From Mesorhizobium sp. ZC-5 (GTDB lineage: Bacteria > Pseudomonadota > Alphaproteobacteria > Rhizobiales > Rhizobiaceae): 64,000 nucleotides of DNA. Positions 51,868-61,851 of this stretch are shown here, in pieces. Numbering within the stretch: the first letter of the stretch is position 1; each line of letters begins with the position of its first letter. The translations under genes were made by a program, and so were the position numbers. The DNA lies in the NCBI RefSeq assembly GCF_025753855.1, contig NZ_JAOWPT010000019.1, positions 1 to 64,000 of the forward strand. The letters run 5' to 3'. Under the pieces are notes generated by a model, which ran no database searches, had not been told where the DNA came from, and worked only from the letters and a program-made list of their open reading frames with translations.

Positions 51868-52860
51868 CTACAGCAACCCAGCCTGTTCAGCCTCGCGGCG
51901 CAGGTTCTGGCGCGGGCGCGGGCCGATCTGCTGGATCACCAATCCGGCCGCCAGGGAGCCAAGGTCGCCGCAGGCCTTGAGGTCGCGGCCTTGGGTGTAG
52001 CCATGCAGGAAACCGGCGGCATAGAGGTCGCCGGCGCCGGTCGTGTCGACCAGTTCCTTGATCGCCGTCGCCTGGATGACCACGGTCTCGTCGCCGCGCA
52101 CGATGACCGAGCCTTTTTCCGAGCGGGTCACGGCGGCGATCCGGCAATCCTTGCGGATCTGCGCCAGCGCCTCGTCGAACGACGATGTCTGGTAGAGCGA
52201 CTTGATCTCGTGGCTGTTGGCAAAGACGATGTCGACGGTGCCCGAACGCATCAGGTCGAGGAACTCGTCGCGATAGCGGTCGACGCAGAACGAATCCGAT
52301 AGGGTCATCGACACCTCGCGGCCTGCCGCGTGCGCCAGCTTCGCCGTCTGCCGGATCGCTTCCTTGGCGCGCGGCGGGTCCCACAGATAGCCCTCGAAAT
52401 AGGTGACCTTGGCGCCGGAAGCCTTGTCGGGCTCGACATCCTCCGGCCCGAGTTCGATGGCGGCGCCGAGATAGGTGTTCATCGAGCGCTCGCCGTCGGG
52501 GGTGACGAAGATCATCGAGCGCGCCGTCGGCGGCTCGCCCTTGAGCGGCCTGGTGTCGAAGGCGACGCCTTGCGCATGGATGTCGTGCGCGTAGATTTGG
52601 CCCAGCGCATCGTTGGAGACCTTGCCGAAGAAGGCGGCGCGTCCGCCGAAGGAGGCGACGCCGGCCGCCGTGTTGCCGGCGCTGCCGCCGGACGCTTCGA
52701 TGGCCGGGCCCATGCGGCTGTAGAGCAGTTCGGCGCGCTGGGTGTCAATGAGGTTCATCGCGCCCTTGATGATGCCGTTGGTCTCGAGGAAGTCCTCGTC
52801 GCACTGGGCGATGATGTCGACAATGGCATTGCCGATGCAAAGCACGTCATAATCCGGCAT
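51868..52860 (-). CDS. Adenosine kinase (PfkB family)
   Basis: 330 residues of the ribokinase/PfkB fold. N-terminal DVLCIGNAIVDIIAQCDE, ASGGSAGNTAAGVASFGG for sugar binding, and the catalytic signature DTTGAGDLYAAGFLHG with the active-site Asp. Adenosine kinases in alphaproteobacteria have this layout. The enzyme makes AMP from adenosine released when S-adenosylhomocysteine is split, which fits its place after metK. ATG 52860 has GGAGA upstream; the longer frame start is not family-like. Last gene of the SAM-cycle operon. Confidence 0.88.
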   Translation of the reverse strand: MPDYDVLCIGNAIVDIIAQCDEDFLETNGIIKGAMNLIDTQRAELLYSRMGPAIEASGGSAGNTAAGVASFGGRAAFFGKVSNDALGQIYAHDIHAQGVAFDTRPLKGEPPTARSMIFVTPDGERSMNTYLGAAIELGPEDVEPDKASGAKVTYFEGYLWDPPRAKEAIRQTAKLAHAAGREVSMTLSDSFCVDRYRDEFLDLMRSGTVDIVFANSHEIKSLYQTSSFDEALAQIRKDCRIAAVTRSEKGSVIVRGDETVVIQATAIKELVDTTGAGDLYAAGFLHGYTQGRDLKACGDLGSLAAGLVIQQIGPRPRQNLRREAEQAGLL

Positions 52861-52959
52861 CAATGTCTCCGCGATGAACCTGCCGGCTTTCTGCCGCCAC
52901 GTGCGGATCTGGCGAGTTGGAATGGGTTTTCCAAATGACAATCCAGTCGACGTCGGCGT

Positions 52960-54156
52960 TCATGCGGCTGCGAGCCCTGCCGCGCGCCGCAAGTCTTCGG
53001 CTCTGTCTGTCCTCTCCCAGGTGAACTCAGGCTCTTCACGGCCGAAATGTCCATATGTCGCGGTCTTGCGGTATATCGGACGTAAGAGATCAAGCATTTT
53101 GATAATGCCCTTCGGTCTGAGATCGAACAGCTCAAGAACGAGGCCCTCGATCCTTTTTTCCTCAATCCTCGCCGTTCCGAAAGTGTTGACCATGACAGAA
53201 ACCGGACTGGCCACGCCGATCGCGTAAGCAAGCTGAACCTCGCAGACCTCCGCAAGTCCGCTAGCAACGATGTTCTTCGCGACATAGCGGGCCGCATAGG
53301 CAGCCGAGCGGTCTACCTTGGACGGGTCCTTGCCCGAAAAGGCGCCGCCGCCGTGACGCCCCATCCCACCATAGGAATCGACGATGATTTTGCGCCCTGT
53401 AAGGCCGCAGTCGCCGCGCGGCCCACCCACCACGAACCGCCCCGTTGGATTGACCAAGATCCTGATCCCCGCCGTATCCAAATCGGTCGGCAGGACCGGC
53501 CTTATAATCTCCTCGACGACGCCTTCCCGGACTGTATCTTGTGAGACCTCTTCCGCATGTTGCGTCGACAGGATTATGGTATCCAGCGCCACTGGGCGCA
53601 AACCTTCATAGCGGACAGTCACCTGCGACTTCACGTCCGGACGCAGCCAGCTAAGCTGTCCTGCTTTGCGGACCTCTTCCTGCCTTTTCGTCAAGCGATG
53701 AGCGAGCTGGATCGGCAAGGGCATCAGTGTATCGGTCTCGCTGCATGCGAACCCGAACATCAGGCCTTGATCCCCCGCGCCCTGCTCGAGATCCTGCCCC
53801 CGACCCTCGTCAACGCCTTGGCTAATGTCGGGCGACTGCTCGGTGAGGGCCAGGACGACGGCGCAACGCCGACCATCAAAGCCAACGGCATCATCATCGT
53901 ATCCAACATCGAGAATCGTGTCGCGGGCAACTTGGCTGTAATCGACCTGCGCATCGCTGGTGATCTCGCCAGCCAGAACGACCATCCCTGTCTTGACCAA
54001 CGCCTCACAGGTCTTCACCAAAGCTTCACAGGCGACGCGCGCCTTTGGATCGGAGCGCAGGACCGCATCGAGGATGGCATCCGAGATGTTGTCGGCCAAT
54101 TTATCCGGATGTCCCGCGCCGACGGATTCAGAAGAGAACACGAACTGCCTAGCCAT
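52960..54156 (-). CDS. metK: S-adenosylmethionine synthetase with an internal 7-residue duplication
   Basis: 398 residues; makes SAM from methionine and [13 protein letters not shown] (catalytic HPDK kept, preceding residues unusual), [10 protein letters not shown], and [23 protein letters not shown] are all present. The sequence ACEALVKT is followed at once by a second CEALVKT before GMVVLAGE; normal MetK has one copy. The insert lies on the edge of the first domain. The gene follows glyA by 53 bases. Since the island may carry accessory copies, a second metK elsewhere is possible. Confidence 0.92.
   Translation of the reverse strand: MARQFVFSSESVGAGHPDKLADNISDAILDAVLRSDPKARVACEALVKTCEALVKTGMVVLAGEITSDAQVDYSQVARDTILDVGYDDDAVGFDGRRCAVVLALTEQSPDISQGVDEGRGQDLEQGAGDQGLMFGFACSETDTLMPLPIQLAHRLTKRQEEVRKAGQLSWLRPDVKSQVTVRYEGLRPVALDTIILSTQHAEEVSQDTVREGVVEEIIRPVLPTDLDTAGIRILVNPTGRFVVGGPRGDCGLTGRKIIVDSYGGMGRHGGGAFSGKDPSKVDRSAAYAARYVAKNIVASGLAEVCEVQLAYAIGVASPVSVMVNTFGTARIEEKRIEGLVLELFDLRPKGIIKMLDLLRPIYRKTATYGHFGREEPEFTWERTDRAEDLRRAAGLAAA
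53990..54031. repeat. 21-bp imperfect tandem duplication inside metK
   Basis: Two adjacent 21-bp units differing at three positions. They encode the doubled CEALVKT heptapeptide. The divergence shows the duplication is not brand new and the frame has been kept. Confidence 0.9.
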
Positions 54157-54209
54157 GAAATGCCTCGCTTCGGGTGTGGAGTTGTATGGAGCATTTTGAT
54201 GAGTTCGCC

Positions 54210-55547
54210 TTAGATGTCGGTGATGCCCGGCACCCCGAACGCAGCGCAGAAGTCGGCGACGTCTCTTCGCACGCTGGTGTGAACATCCGGATCGTTGGGC
54301 TGGCGGCAGACCAAGTCAATGAAAGCGGCGATCTGCAGCATTTCCCCCTCGCGCATGCCCATTGAGGTCACTGCTGGCGACCCCAAGCGAATTCCGCTTG
54401 CGACCGCCGGGTCGCGCGGGTCGCCCGGCACCATATTGAAGTTCGTAATGATGCCAGCGTTTGCCAACCGCTCGGCATAAGCTTTTCCTGACAGTGGTCG
54501 ATCACGCAGATCAAGGATCAGCATGTGATTGTCAGTCCCCCCGGTGACCAGGTCATAACCTCGCTCCAGAAGCGCCTGGGCCAGAGCCTTGGCATTCTTG
54601 ACGATCTGGTGACCGTAGCTGCGGAAGGCCGGGGTCGCGGCTTCCTGCAAAGCGACAGCTAGCGCAGCGACAACATTCATATGAGGCCCTCCTTGCAGTT
54701 GAGGGAAGACAGCGCGATCTATCCGCCTGGCGAGATTGTATTTGCTCTTGGGATGGTACAGAGCCTGATAGCGATCTTCGTTCCTCGACAAAATGAAGCC
54801 ACCGCGGGGACCGCGGATCGATTTGTGAGAGGTGCTGGTGACGACGTCGCAATGGCAAACCGGATTCGGGTGCGCTCCTGCGACAATCAGGCCACTGATG
54901 TGCGCGATGTCGGCCACGAGATAGGAGTTCGTCTCCAGAGCGATTTCTGCCATCAGCGCGTAGTCAAAGATACGGGGATAAGCAGTACCGCCAACCCAAA
55001 TGAGCCGAGGCTGTTCGCGCTTTGCTGTTTCGCGCAAACGGTCATAGTCAATTTGCTGCGTCTTTTCGTGCAGCCCATAGGGGACCCGCTTATAGTCCGT
55101 TCCGGAAAAATTGATGGCCCAACCATGAGTGAGATGGCCGCCTTCCGGAAGGGGCAAGCCCATGACTTTGTCACCGGGGCTCAAAAGCGCGCGATAGACA
55201 GCCTGGTTGGCCGGCGAGCCGGAATAAGGCTGGACGTTGGCATGCTCGCTGCCAAATAGTGTTTTCAACCGCTCAATCGCAAGGTTCTCAAGCTCATCGA
55301 CGATCTCGTTTCCCGCGTAGTATCGTGCACCGGGGTACCCCTCGGCATACTTGTTCGTGAAAATCGAACCGGTCGCTTCCAGAACGGCCGAGGAGGCAAA
55401 GTTCTCAGAGGCGATGAGTTTGAGCGTTGTCCGCTCCTGCCGCTCCTGTCTTAGAAGCAGTTCGTGAACGCGGCGATCAACCGCGGCCAAGGGAGACCAT
55501 GCGGAGGTTTCGGGCTGCGCGATGGCGCCGTCGGTGGTGTTGTCCAT
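54210..55547 (-). CDS. glyA: Serine hydroxymethyltransferase
   Basis: 445 residues; converts serine and tetrahydrofolate to glycine and methylene-tetrahydrofolate, the one-carbon source for methionine. The pyridoxal-phosphate lysine lies in [49 protein letters not shown] and [16 protein letters not shown] are family segments. The sequence departs from housekeeping GlyA in places (SHKSI for THKTL), which suggests an accessory paralogue. It stands between the ArsR-type regulator and metK in one operon. Confidence 0.93.
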   Translation of the reverse strand: MDNTTDGAIAQPETSAWSPLAAVDRRVHELLLRQERQERTTLKLIASENFASSAVLEATGSIFTNKYAEGYPGARYYAGNEIVDELENLAIERLKTLFGSEHANVQPYSGSPANQAVYRALLSPGDKVMGLPLPEGGHLTHGWAINFSGTDYKRVPYGLHEKTQQIDYDRLRETAKREQPRLIWVGGTAYPRIFDYALMAEIALETNSYLVADIAHISGLIVAGAHPNPVCHCDVVTSTSHKSIRGPRGGFILSRNEDRYQALYHPKSKYNLARRIDRAVFPQLQGGPHMNVVAALAVALQEAATPAFRSYGHQIVKNAKALAQALLERGYDLVTGGTDNHMLILDLRDRPLSGKAYAERLANAGIITNFNMVPGDPRDPAVASGIRLGSPAVTSMGMREGEMLQIAAFIDLVCRQPNDPDVHTSVRRDVADFCAAFGVPGITDI

Positions 55548-55586
55548 GGTAGCTTCTCGCTCCGCTTGGATTGATTTATTTCACGA

Positions 55587-55928
55587 TCAGGCAGGCGGTC
55601 CCTTCGGCCGCGCGTCTCGGATCGCTTCGAGCCGCTGCAGGTCCCGTTTATGATAGCCGTCGCCATGGGGCAGGAGATCGACCAATAGTTGAACCAGCCC
55701 GCCGTCCTTGCCTGCTTTCAGATGGTACGAGCGCCACGGGCGTTGTTCGTTGCAGCAAAGAAAGTCGGCTCTGGCGAGCAGCCGGACGTGTCGCACAATC
55801 CGCTCGCGACGCACGCCCAGAATCTCCGCTAGTTCGCAGACAGTTAGGTCCGCATGCGCGCAAAGGCCCAGGATTCGAAGGCGATCCAAATGCGCTGCTG
55901 TGCGTAGGCGACTGACCAGTGTCATCAT
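55587..55928 (-). CDS. ArsR-family regulator of the SAM-cycle operon
   Basis: 113 residues with a winged helix-turn-helix (RLRILGLCAHADLTVCELAEILGVRRERIVRHVRLLARADFL). ArsR-type SahR/SamR proteins control SAM and S-adenosylhomocysteine metabolism in proteobacteria, and the gene order regulator-glyA-metK-adenosine kinase fits that role. No cysteine metal site of the arsenic type is evident. It lies 39 bases before glyA. Two starts (55928, 55925) are adjacent. Confidence 0.75.
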   Translation of the reverse strand: MMTLVSRLRTAAHLDRLRILGLCAHADLTVCELAEILGVRRERIVRHVRLLARADFLCCNEQRPWRSYHLKAGKDGGLVQLLVDLLPHGDGYHKRDLQRLEAIRDARPKGPPA

Positions 55929-56689
55929 TGGTCAACATCAGGCCACATAGAAAGACAGGGCACTCGTCCTACTGACTTTGTCATTTGGCAATCTCCGCAG
56001 ATGCTGCAGCTTTCGAACCAAATCATGTTTTTGCTTAATCCGGCCACCAGACAATCGCCGTGGTCGCGAGGAACTTCTCCTATTTTTGAGCGCGTATTTG
56101 AGCGCGTACTTGTTTTGAGGCGACAGTAGAGTTTTTCAAAAACCCATGATGTGCGCTCTTCTGCTGTTGCCGCAAAGAATTGCAGTTTGACCATTGAGAG
56201 TAAGTGTCGCCAGGCTTTTGACCTACTTACCTCGGATTCGACGATGAGCTTACCATTCCAACGAATTTGGTGTTGCTAAGAGTGTATGAATTTCTTTGAA
56301 GGATCTGTTGCAATGTCTGCACGCGAATTGGCGAAGTGCCGGTCAGGCAGCGAGACTGGCGAACAGCTTGACCAGGGGGGATCGGATCAAAAGCGGATCC
56401 CGCTTGCCGTTTTGTATCCCGGCGATCGATCTGTTCGAAATCGACGACTGCGAGCAGGAAGTAAAGACAGGCGGCCAGATCGACAAACGCTGATTGCCGG
56501 ACAATGACCCAGGTCGAAGTCAGATAGGGAGGAAATTGAGTACCAACGCTCCAGTCAACTCAATGGCAAAGGCACGGCTTGCGCCGATGTCGTGCTGCCA
56601 GAAAGTTTATCCTGTGCCAGACTATTCCCAAGCCTTGGGGCAATCCCAGAGCTGATGGGGGATCATCGATCCTGAGTCGTCATGAGGAC
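55929..56689. other. Intergenic, nothing recognised
   Basis: Promoter region of the SAM-cycle operon at its left end. Two short plus-strand frames near 56290-56500 have no recognised family. No riboswitch of a known SAM or SAH class was seen. Confidence 0.35.
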
Positions 56690-57195
56690 CCATGTCCGTG
56701 GCGCACACGGACATGAGTATGCCGTCGTTGGCTTCGATCAGGTAGACGATGAGATGGGCCTCGAATGTTGAATACGTATTGGCGGCGATAGTTCAAGCCG
56801 CTCCCGGGCCATGCGCGGATTGGCAGCGATCAGATCGAAGATCGCGAACATCTCGTCATGATCTTCTCTGACCTGCACAGCACCGAACAGGTGCACTGCC
56901 TGCTCGGCAATACCGATAATGGTTTGGCCGCTTCCGCAAAAAGCGTGTCCCTGGAACGTTTGCCGGCGCCCCTTTTCAGGCCATCATCGACAAAACGCCA
57001 ACGCGAGCGATTATGTGCGCGATTTGATCCGCCGGGATCAGGAGCGAAATGACAAAATCGCGGCCATGAAGCGCCGCGCGACAATGGCTAATGGGAATTC
57101 GCCTCTCGTTAACAGCCGTAGCGGCCCGTTTTGGCTTGCCCCTCGACCCAATCCTTCATCGGGTCGGGTAGTGATACGTTCATCGTTGCCATAGT
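56690..57195 (-). pseudogene. Decayed parDE toxin-antitoxin locus with an inverted segment
   Basis: On the minus strand, 57195-57117 reads MATMNVSLPDPMKDWVEGQA, the ParD N-terminus. The ParD C-terminus (RFVDDGLKRGAGKRSRDTLFAEA) is at about 56998-56930. The expected middle, NASDYVRDLIRRDQERNDK, is present but on the plus strand at about 56997-57068. After ParD come ParE pieces in shifting frames (LIAANPRMARERLELSPP, HLIVYLIEANDGIL). Both genes are dead. Confidence 0.8.
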
Positions 57196-57479
57196 GCCCT
57201 CCGTACCCTATACCAGCATGGCATATTTTGGCAAAGTTTGTCAAAACGCTGGCCGAGCCGCGCTATCCGAAGGCGCTTGGGTCAAGTGTTCATGGGCGGC
57301 CGATCATTGCGGATGTCGCGGACCTTGTCGCAATAGCTGACGCCGGCCGTGCTTTTCAATGAAAGACGATGGCACGCGGCTGCCCCGCCAAGCCCAAATC
57401 TGGTTCAACACCAGTGCCCGGCCTTCGGCCCGTCCTCAAACTGCTCACGTTGAACGCCAGCGATTGGTGCATCTTGCAG

Positions 57480-57720
57480 AAGCTGAGCTTGCGGAAGGCG
57501 AACACGGTGCTGGAGGTGACTGAGTACTCGCGGCGACGCCTGCGGAGTACGTAGCGGTCGAGAACGCCGCAAGGGGGGCAGACAGGCTCGCCCTGGGTCT
57601 TAGGCCAGCGGAACTGACGGAAGATCGCGTAGGCTTTCTCTTCGTCAATCTTGACGAGGTGCTGGATGGGCATGTCCCGGCATCCCGGGGACATCAGGAA
57701 GTGCTGGCCGTCCTGGTATT
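57480..57720 (-). pseudogene. IS1595-family transposase, N-terminal remnant
   Basis: HLVKIDEEKAYAIFRQFRWP, then CPPCG and YVLRRRRREYSVTSSTVFA, match the zinc-ribbon N-terminus of IS1595-type transposases. The frame has a small deletion (one Cys pair is missing) and the catalytic domain is absent. Confidence 0.7.
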
Positions 57721-58129
57721 TCGCACCTCCGCGCCTCAGCGTCGTGATTGACGTGGATGAAACGCCACCGGTCCGGAAGTTCTAGAATCTAGGCGGGGCG
57801 TGCGGGAACTAGAGGCGTGGGTGCTCATGTTCAGGCTCCTGAGGCGATGGTCGCCGATACACATGGCGATGCGGCGGCTTCGGGAGGCCGTCGAAATCAG
57901 CGCCGTATGCGGATCTGCCTGACATAAGCGGGCCATTAGTGGATCTGGCCGCAGGAGTCGATCGGTTCTTTAACTTCGAGGCAACGAGCCGTAAACGAGC
58001 ATGGGCCAAACTCGCTAACTGCTTCACCCGCATTTCAGTGACGGTTAACACTGGTTGCCATGCAGCCGCCCGCCGCATTGACTTTCAGGCAGGTCGGGCA
58101 GATATATTGCTCGATCGAGGAAGGTAGTC
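57721..58129. other. Intergenic, nothing recognised
   Basis: No family-like reading frame before the nucleotidyltransferase pair. Confidence 0.35.
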
Positions 58130-58327
58130 GTGAGCGTTAAGGTTGGCCATTTCAACGTGAAGGATCGTCGCGCGGAGAAGCAGCGTTCCCGTGATGTCGA
58201 CCTTGCGCGCCTTGCGTCCAAGCAGATTTCCGCTAAGGAACTTCGCGATGAGAATGGCTTTTTCTCGTCCCTGGATCGGTCGAAGGCCCGGCTTCTTGTT
58301 CGCAGGGCCTCAGTCGCGTTGAGATGA
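58130..58327 (+). CDS. Small basic protein, probable antitoxin partner
   Basis: 65 residues (GTG start, GAAGGTAG upstream), rich in Lys/Arg: VKDRRAEKQRSRDVDLARLASKQISAKELRDENGFFSSLD. Its stop overlaps the ATG of the next gene (ATGA), the usual coupling in toxin-antitoxin operons. No family recognised; the antitoxin role is inferred from the layout. Confidence 0.55.
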   Translation: MSVKVGHFNVKDRRAEKQRSRDVDLARLASKQISAKELRDENGFFSSLDRSKARLLVRRASVALR

Positions 58328-59118
58328 GTGACGAGCCTGCGCGTTTCGGCCCGGTAGACGTTCTCCAGATAGCATCAAAACTTACGATCGATGATGCCAC
58401 ATTTGTCATCGGCGGCCAGGCTACCAACCTGTGGGCATGGTTCTACCAAGACCGAACTCCTGAGTTGTCGTCCAGCTCCGAACTGACGAGTAAGGACATC
58501 GACTATTTCGGCACGAAGAAGGCGGCAGAGAGCCTGGCGCAGGCGCTTGGTGGGAAAGTCTATCTTCCAAATGCAGATGATATGAACACGCCGAACACGG
58601 CAGTTGTCGTGGCCGAGGTCAACGGAAAGAAGTTGCAGATCGACTTCATGCACGGCGTTCTGGGTCTCACAAAACGCGAGTTGGAAAACGGCGTTTCGGT
58701 CATCCGGCTTGAAGCAGATTCGGACGGAAAGCTGCTGCGGGCAGATGTTGCTGTCATGCATCCAGTCCTCTGCCTCAAGAGTCGAGTCGCGAATATGCTG
58801 TCGCCGGCCACCATGCGGCGAGATAAATTCGCGTGGAAACAGTTGTATGCAACGATTGCCATCCTGGAAGTCTACATAAGAGATGCATTGGACGACGGCG
58901 ATATAAAGGAAGTTAATCGCTGCTTCCGAGAGATTTTTAACTACCTAAGGAGCGATCGTTACGGCCGAAGAGTCGTAGATGAATTGGGTGTCGATCCCCT
59001 AAAAATCTTGGAGACGTTCGCTTCCGACAGCTGCCTTGACGAGCGCTATCGCGAACTGACGCTCGGAAAAATGATCGACAGAATCGTGACGGCACGACAA
59101 CGCCGCCATGACACATGA
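58324..59118 (+). CDS. AbiEii-like nucleotidyltransferase
   Basis: 264 residues. The nucleotidyltransferase start is FVIGGQATNLWAWFYQ, then SKDIDYFG (D-x-D) and KKLQIDFMHGV (third Asp): G-G...D-I-D...D as in minimal and AbiEii-type nucleotidyltransferases. A helical C-terminal half follows (MLSPATMRRDKFAWKQLYATIAI...). Such proteins act as toxins in type IV-like toxin-antitoxin or abortive-infection systems, often by adding nucleotides to tRNA. With the small upstream protein it forms a two-gene unit. Confidence 0.7.
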   Translation: MSDEPARFGPVDVLQIASKLTIDDATFVIGGQATNLWAWFYQDRTPELSSSSELTSKDIDYFGTKKAAESLAQALGGKVYLPNADDMNTPNTAVVVAEVNGKKLQIDFMHGVLGLTKRELENGVSVIRLEADSDGKLLRADVAVMHPVLCLKSRVANMLSPATMRRDKFAWKQLYATIAILEVYIRDALDDGDIKEVNRCFREIFNYLRSDRYGRRVVDELGVDPLKILETFASDSCLDERYRELTLGKMIDRIVTARQRRHDT

Positions 59119-59313
59119 ACGGCAGTTCGGGTTAGGTGGTGGCGGTTGCTACCGAATGGCGCTTTGCCGCCGGAAACATCCGGCTTCGTGCGTGTAAGGC
59201 GTAAGCTGAAATCTCAGGGATGGAAGGATCCAGCAACCAATGCAGGGCCGTGTCCCATCAGATTCCATGTGACATGAATTGTCATTGACGTGCTTTCATG
59301 AATTCTGGGGTCT

Positions 59314-59853
59314 ATGTCACATCCTCGCTTGCTGCCCGAAAAGAATTTCCCGGGCTACGCGTACCTGCCTGGCAAACATCCTCATCCGGTTCGCGATCCG
59401 TTAGGCCACAGTTACCAAAGCGACCCGGTGGCCGTTGTCGCCGTCGAGGAATCCCTCAGCTCAAAGGGGTTTCGATGGGGTGTGGACCTTTTCAATCACG
59501 GCTATTACTGGGAAGCTCATGAGGCTTGGGAGCCTCTTTGGCACGCTGCGAAACGAAGCACTCAGCATCGCCTTTTCTTCAAGGGATTGATCCTGTTGGC
59601 AGCGGCCGGGGTGAAGATCCGCGAGGGAAAGCGGGTCGCTGCCGCGCGCCATGCGGCAAGAGCTGCAGCCGTCTTTCGTCAGGTGACGTCTCTGCCGAGC
59701 CGGCCCTTTGAGGACGCACTCGGAATGACACCTGCCGCGCTCGCGGTACACGCCGAAGCGACCGTAACTTCCCCAGCTGTTTTGCGAGAGCCGATGCTTG
59801 GCCAGCCCGACCCGGTTTTCGATTTCATTCTCGCCCCTGGATACGAGGGCTGA
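59314..59853 (+). CDS. DUF309-family protein
   Basis: 179 residues with the DUF309 signature GVDLFNHGYYWEAHEAWEPLWHAA (helical, His/Glu/Trp conserved) followed by FFKGLILLAAAGVKI. The function of the family is unknown. Soluble, no signal peptide. An upstream in-frame TTG/ATG is less likely; ATG 59314 gives the best N-terminus. Stands alone. Confidence 0.85.
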   Translation: MSHPRLLPEKNFPGYAYLPGKHPHPVRDPLGHSYQSDPVAVVAVEESLSSKGFRWGVDLFNHGYYWEAHEAWEPLWHAAKRSTQHRLFFKGLILLAAAGVKIREGKRVAAARHAARAAAVFRQVTSLPSRPFEDALGMTPAALAVHAEATVTSPAVLREPMLGQPDPVFDFILAPGYEG

Positions 59854-60190
59854 TGGACGACCGACACCACCGTGCCCTTCGTTATTTCATTGTACGCACT
59901 TCCGGCTGTCATGGGCAGTTCGACAATAGAAGCTTCAATCCTGACGCGCGTGCCCCTGCGCTCACACTGCTCTGAGCGCAGCTCCAGTGACAGGCGCTGT
60001 TCCTTCGTTCACTCGCGGTAAATTCCCATGGCGTCCCGAGAAGCGACACAACGGGCAGCGCAAACCTGAAGCGGTTGCCTGCGGCCTCGGGCCTCGGCCC
60101 TTGACTAATTGGCAGTGATGTACAGGGATTCCCCGAGAGCTTAATCTTAACCGCGCAATGACCTGCTACGGCTGATGGAGGGGAGGGCGC
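59854..60190. other. Intergenic, nothing recognised
   Basis: No family-like reading frame in about 340 bases. Confidence 0.35.
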
Positions 60191-60547
60191 TTGGACGAGA
60201 ACGATCCGAAGGAAGAGCTGATCGAGACGATTTTCCGCAACGGCACAATCACCGTCGTGGGGATCTTGCTTGCCTTTTCGCTCGGCTTCGTCACGCATTG
60301 GGCTGCTAACCCCATGCCATGGCGATTCTACGACCTGGTTGCCGTTGTGCCGATCCTGCTCGGCATCGCGCTGCAGATGCGGGCGCTGTCCATGCTGCTC
60401 GACATGAGTTCGCTGCGCCGACCCATCTACGAACGCGCCAACCGCATCTTCATGGCGGGCCTCATCTTCACCGCGTGCGGCGTGGGGCTGGCCATCCTGC
60501 TCGATGTCTTCGAGATGTCGGCGAAGGGCGCGCTGCCCGGCGCTTGA
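60191..60547 (+). CDS. Small inner-membrane protein
   Basis: 118 residues from a TTG start with GGAGGGGAGG upstream. Three hydrophobic helices are visible: ITVVGILLAFSLGFVTHWA, FYDLVAVVPILLGIALQM and IFMAGLIFTACGVGLAILL. The N-terminus is acidic. No family recognised, although small membrane proteins of this size are common in rhizobia. Confidence 0.7.
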   Translation: MDENDPKEELIETIFRNGTITVVGILLAFSLGFVTHWAANPMPWRFYDLVAVVPILLGIALQMRALSMLLDMSSLRRPIYERANRIFMAGLIFTACGVGLAILLDVFEMSAKGALPGA

Positions 60548-60670
60548 GGGCCCCGTCACTGCGCTCTGGCGCTGCCGCTCATCGACTGACGCATCGTCAA
60601 GTCCAGGGTTTCCTAGTGCTGCCTCCCGTGCGGCGCTGGCCCTTCTTCCCGAGGCCCTCTTCGCCGACGC

Positions 60671-60973
60671 CTACAGTTGGACTTTTCCACTGCCCGACTC
60701 GCTGGCAGCGAGCCACTGCATTGCGGAGGTTGCATCTTCCAATATGGCGGCACGTTTTGCAAAGCCGAAAAAGGCGTTACGCGCTGCGCTTACAGGTTTT
60801 CGCCCGTCGTATGCATCATAGCACGCCCTGAGGGCGGCTTCGTGGATCATGTCTCTGCGATCTTCAGGCCAGTCGTTGAGGAAATCGATAGCGTCCGCAA
60901 GGCCGGCAATCTCTTGCACGACGTACGCTGCACGTTTCACGAAAAGTGGACTGCTGAAAGCCTCCGGGTTCAT
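60671..60973 (-). CDS. DUF982 protein
   Basis: 100 residues with the DUF982 pattern: FLNDWPEDRRDMIHEAALRACYDAYDGRKPVSAARNAFFGFAKRAAIL shows the WP, the A-x-x-x-C and the AR-x-x-F positions. DUF982 proteins are small, of unknown function, and abundant on rhizobial symbiotic replicons. Confidence 0.8.
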   Translation of the reverse strand: MNPEAFSSPLFVKRAAYVVQEIAGLADAIDFLNDWPEDRRDMIHEAALRACYDAYDGRKPVSAARNAFFGFAKRAAILEDATSAMQWLAASESGSGKVQL

Positions 60974-61091
60974 TCGTTTCTCCCAATTGCTGACCCACTG
61001 GTTTCCCTAAAACAGGCAGCCTCATCGACACCCGCGGACGAGGTGCCCAGTGGGCGAGGTGCTGACTTTCGGTCCCGATTGCCTGAGCCAA

Positions 61092-61553
61092 TCAGGCGGC
61101 TTTGAGTTCCTTCAAAGCCATCTCAAAAGCATTCTTGATCGGCTTGGATACATCCTCGGTAGCTCTCAGCATCAAGGCTTGTAGGACCTTGGCCTGCTCG
61201 GCGGATTTTTCAATCTGTTTGTGCAGGAAAGCGATCTGCACCTCGATGAACTCGGAGGGCGACTTCACGGCAACCAGTGCTTCGAGGTGCGTGAAGCCAG
61301 CTTCGGCATTGGCCCGCAGAGAGGCAATCATCTGCTGGGACACCTCGTTGCTGGTGGTCTTGGCCGTTTCAAAGGTCGACTCAAAAGCCTTTTGAGTCGT
61401 TTCGGCGCCCGAACTCAATTTGGAAAATGCCTCCTTCGACCGCTCAAGGCCCTGTTCGGCGACAGCGCGGACTTGCTCGACAGGCTTGGATGGGTCGAAG
61501 GCAGGGGAGCCGGCGTTTTCGATCGTTTCGGTATTTCCGGTGATCTTGGACAT
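61092..61553 (-). CDS. Phasin-family protein
   Basis: 153 residues, almost entirely helical, with the phasin pattern EQGLERSKEAFSKL...AFESTFETAKTTSNEVSQQMIASLRANAEAGFTHLEALVAVKSPSEFIEVQIAFLHKQIE. Phasins coat polyhydroxybutyrate granules and control their size. ATG 61553 follows AAGGA; the longer frame start was rejected. Bacteroids and free-living rhizobia store PHB, so this fits the organism. Confidence 0.88.
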   Translation of the reverse strand: MSKITGNTETIENAGSPAFDPSKPVEQVRAVAEQGLERSKEAFSKLSSGAETTQKAFESTFETAKTTSNEVSQQMIASLRANAEAGFTHLEALVAVKSPSEFIEVQIAFLHKQIEKSAEQAKVLQALMLRATEDVSKPIKNAFEMALKELKAA

Positions 61554-61851
61554 TTTTTCGATCCTTTTCCACGGGCGACAGCTAAACAAAGCCGCCATCG
61601 TCTATGTACGGAATAGTCGCAACGGATTTATGAAGCTGACATGAATTTGCGCGAGTTGGGTCTCCACGAAGGGTAAAGCAAGGGCGGATGGCTCATCAAA
61701 AAGAAGAGCAAAACCGGCGCTATCACCGATATCGGGCCGCCCAGGCTGGTCGGACTTGCAAGGCGCGATCAACGGCTATCCGACGCGGTATTGTGCCGGT
61801 CTGGAAACGGCCGGTGTGCTCCAAAATGCGTTCATACGAAAGCAAGTGCGA

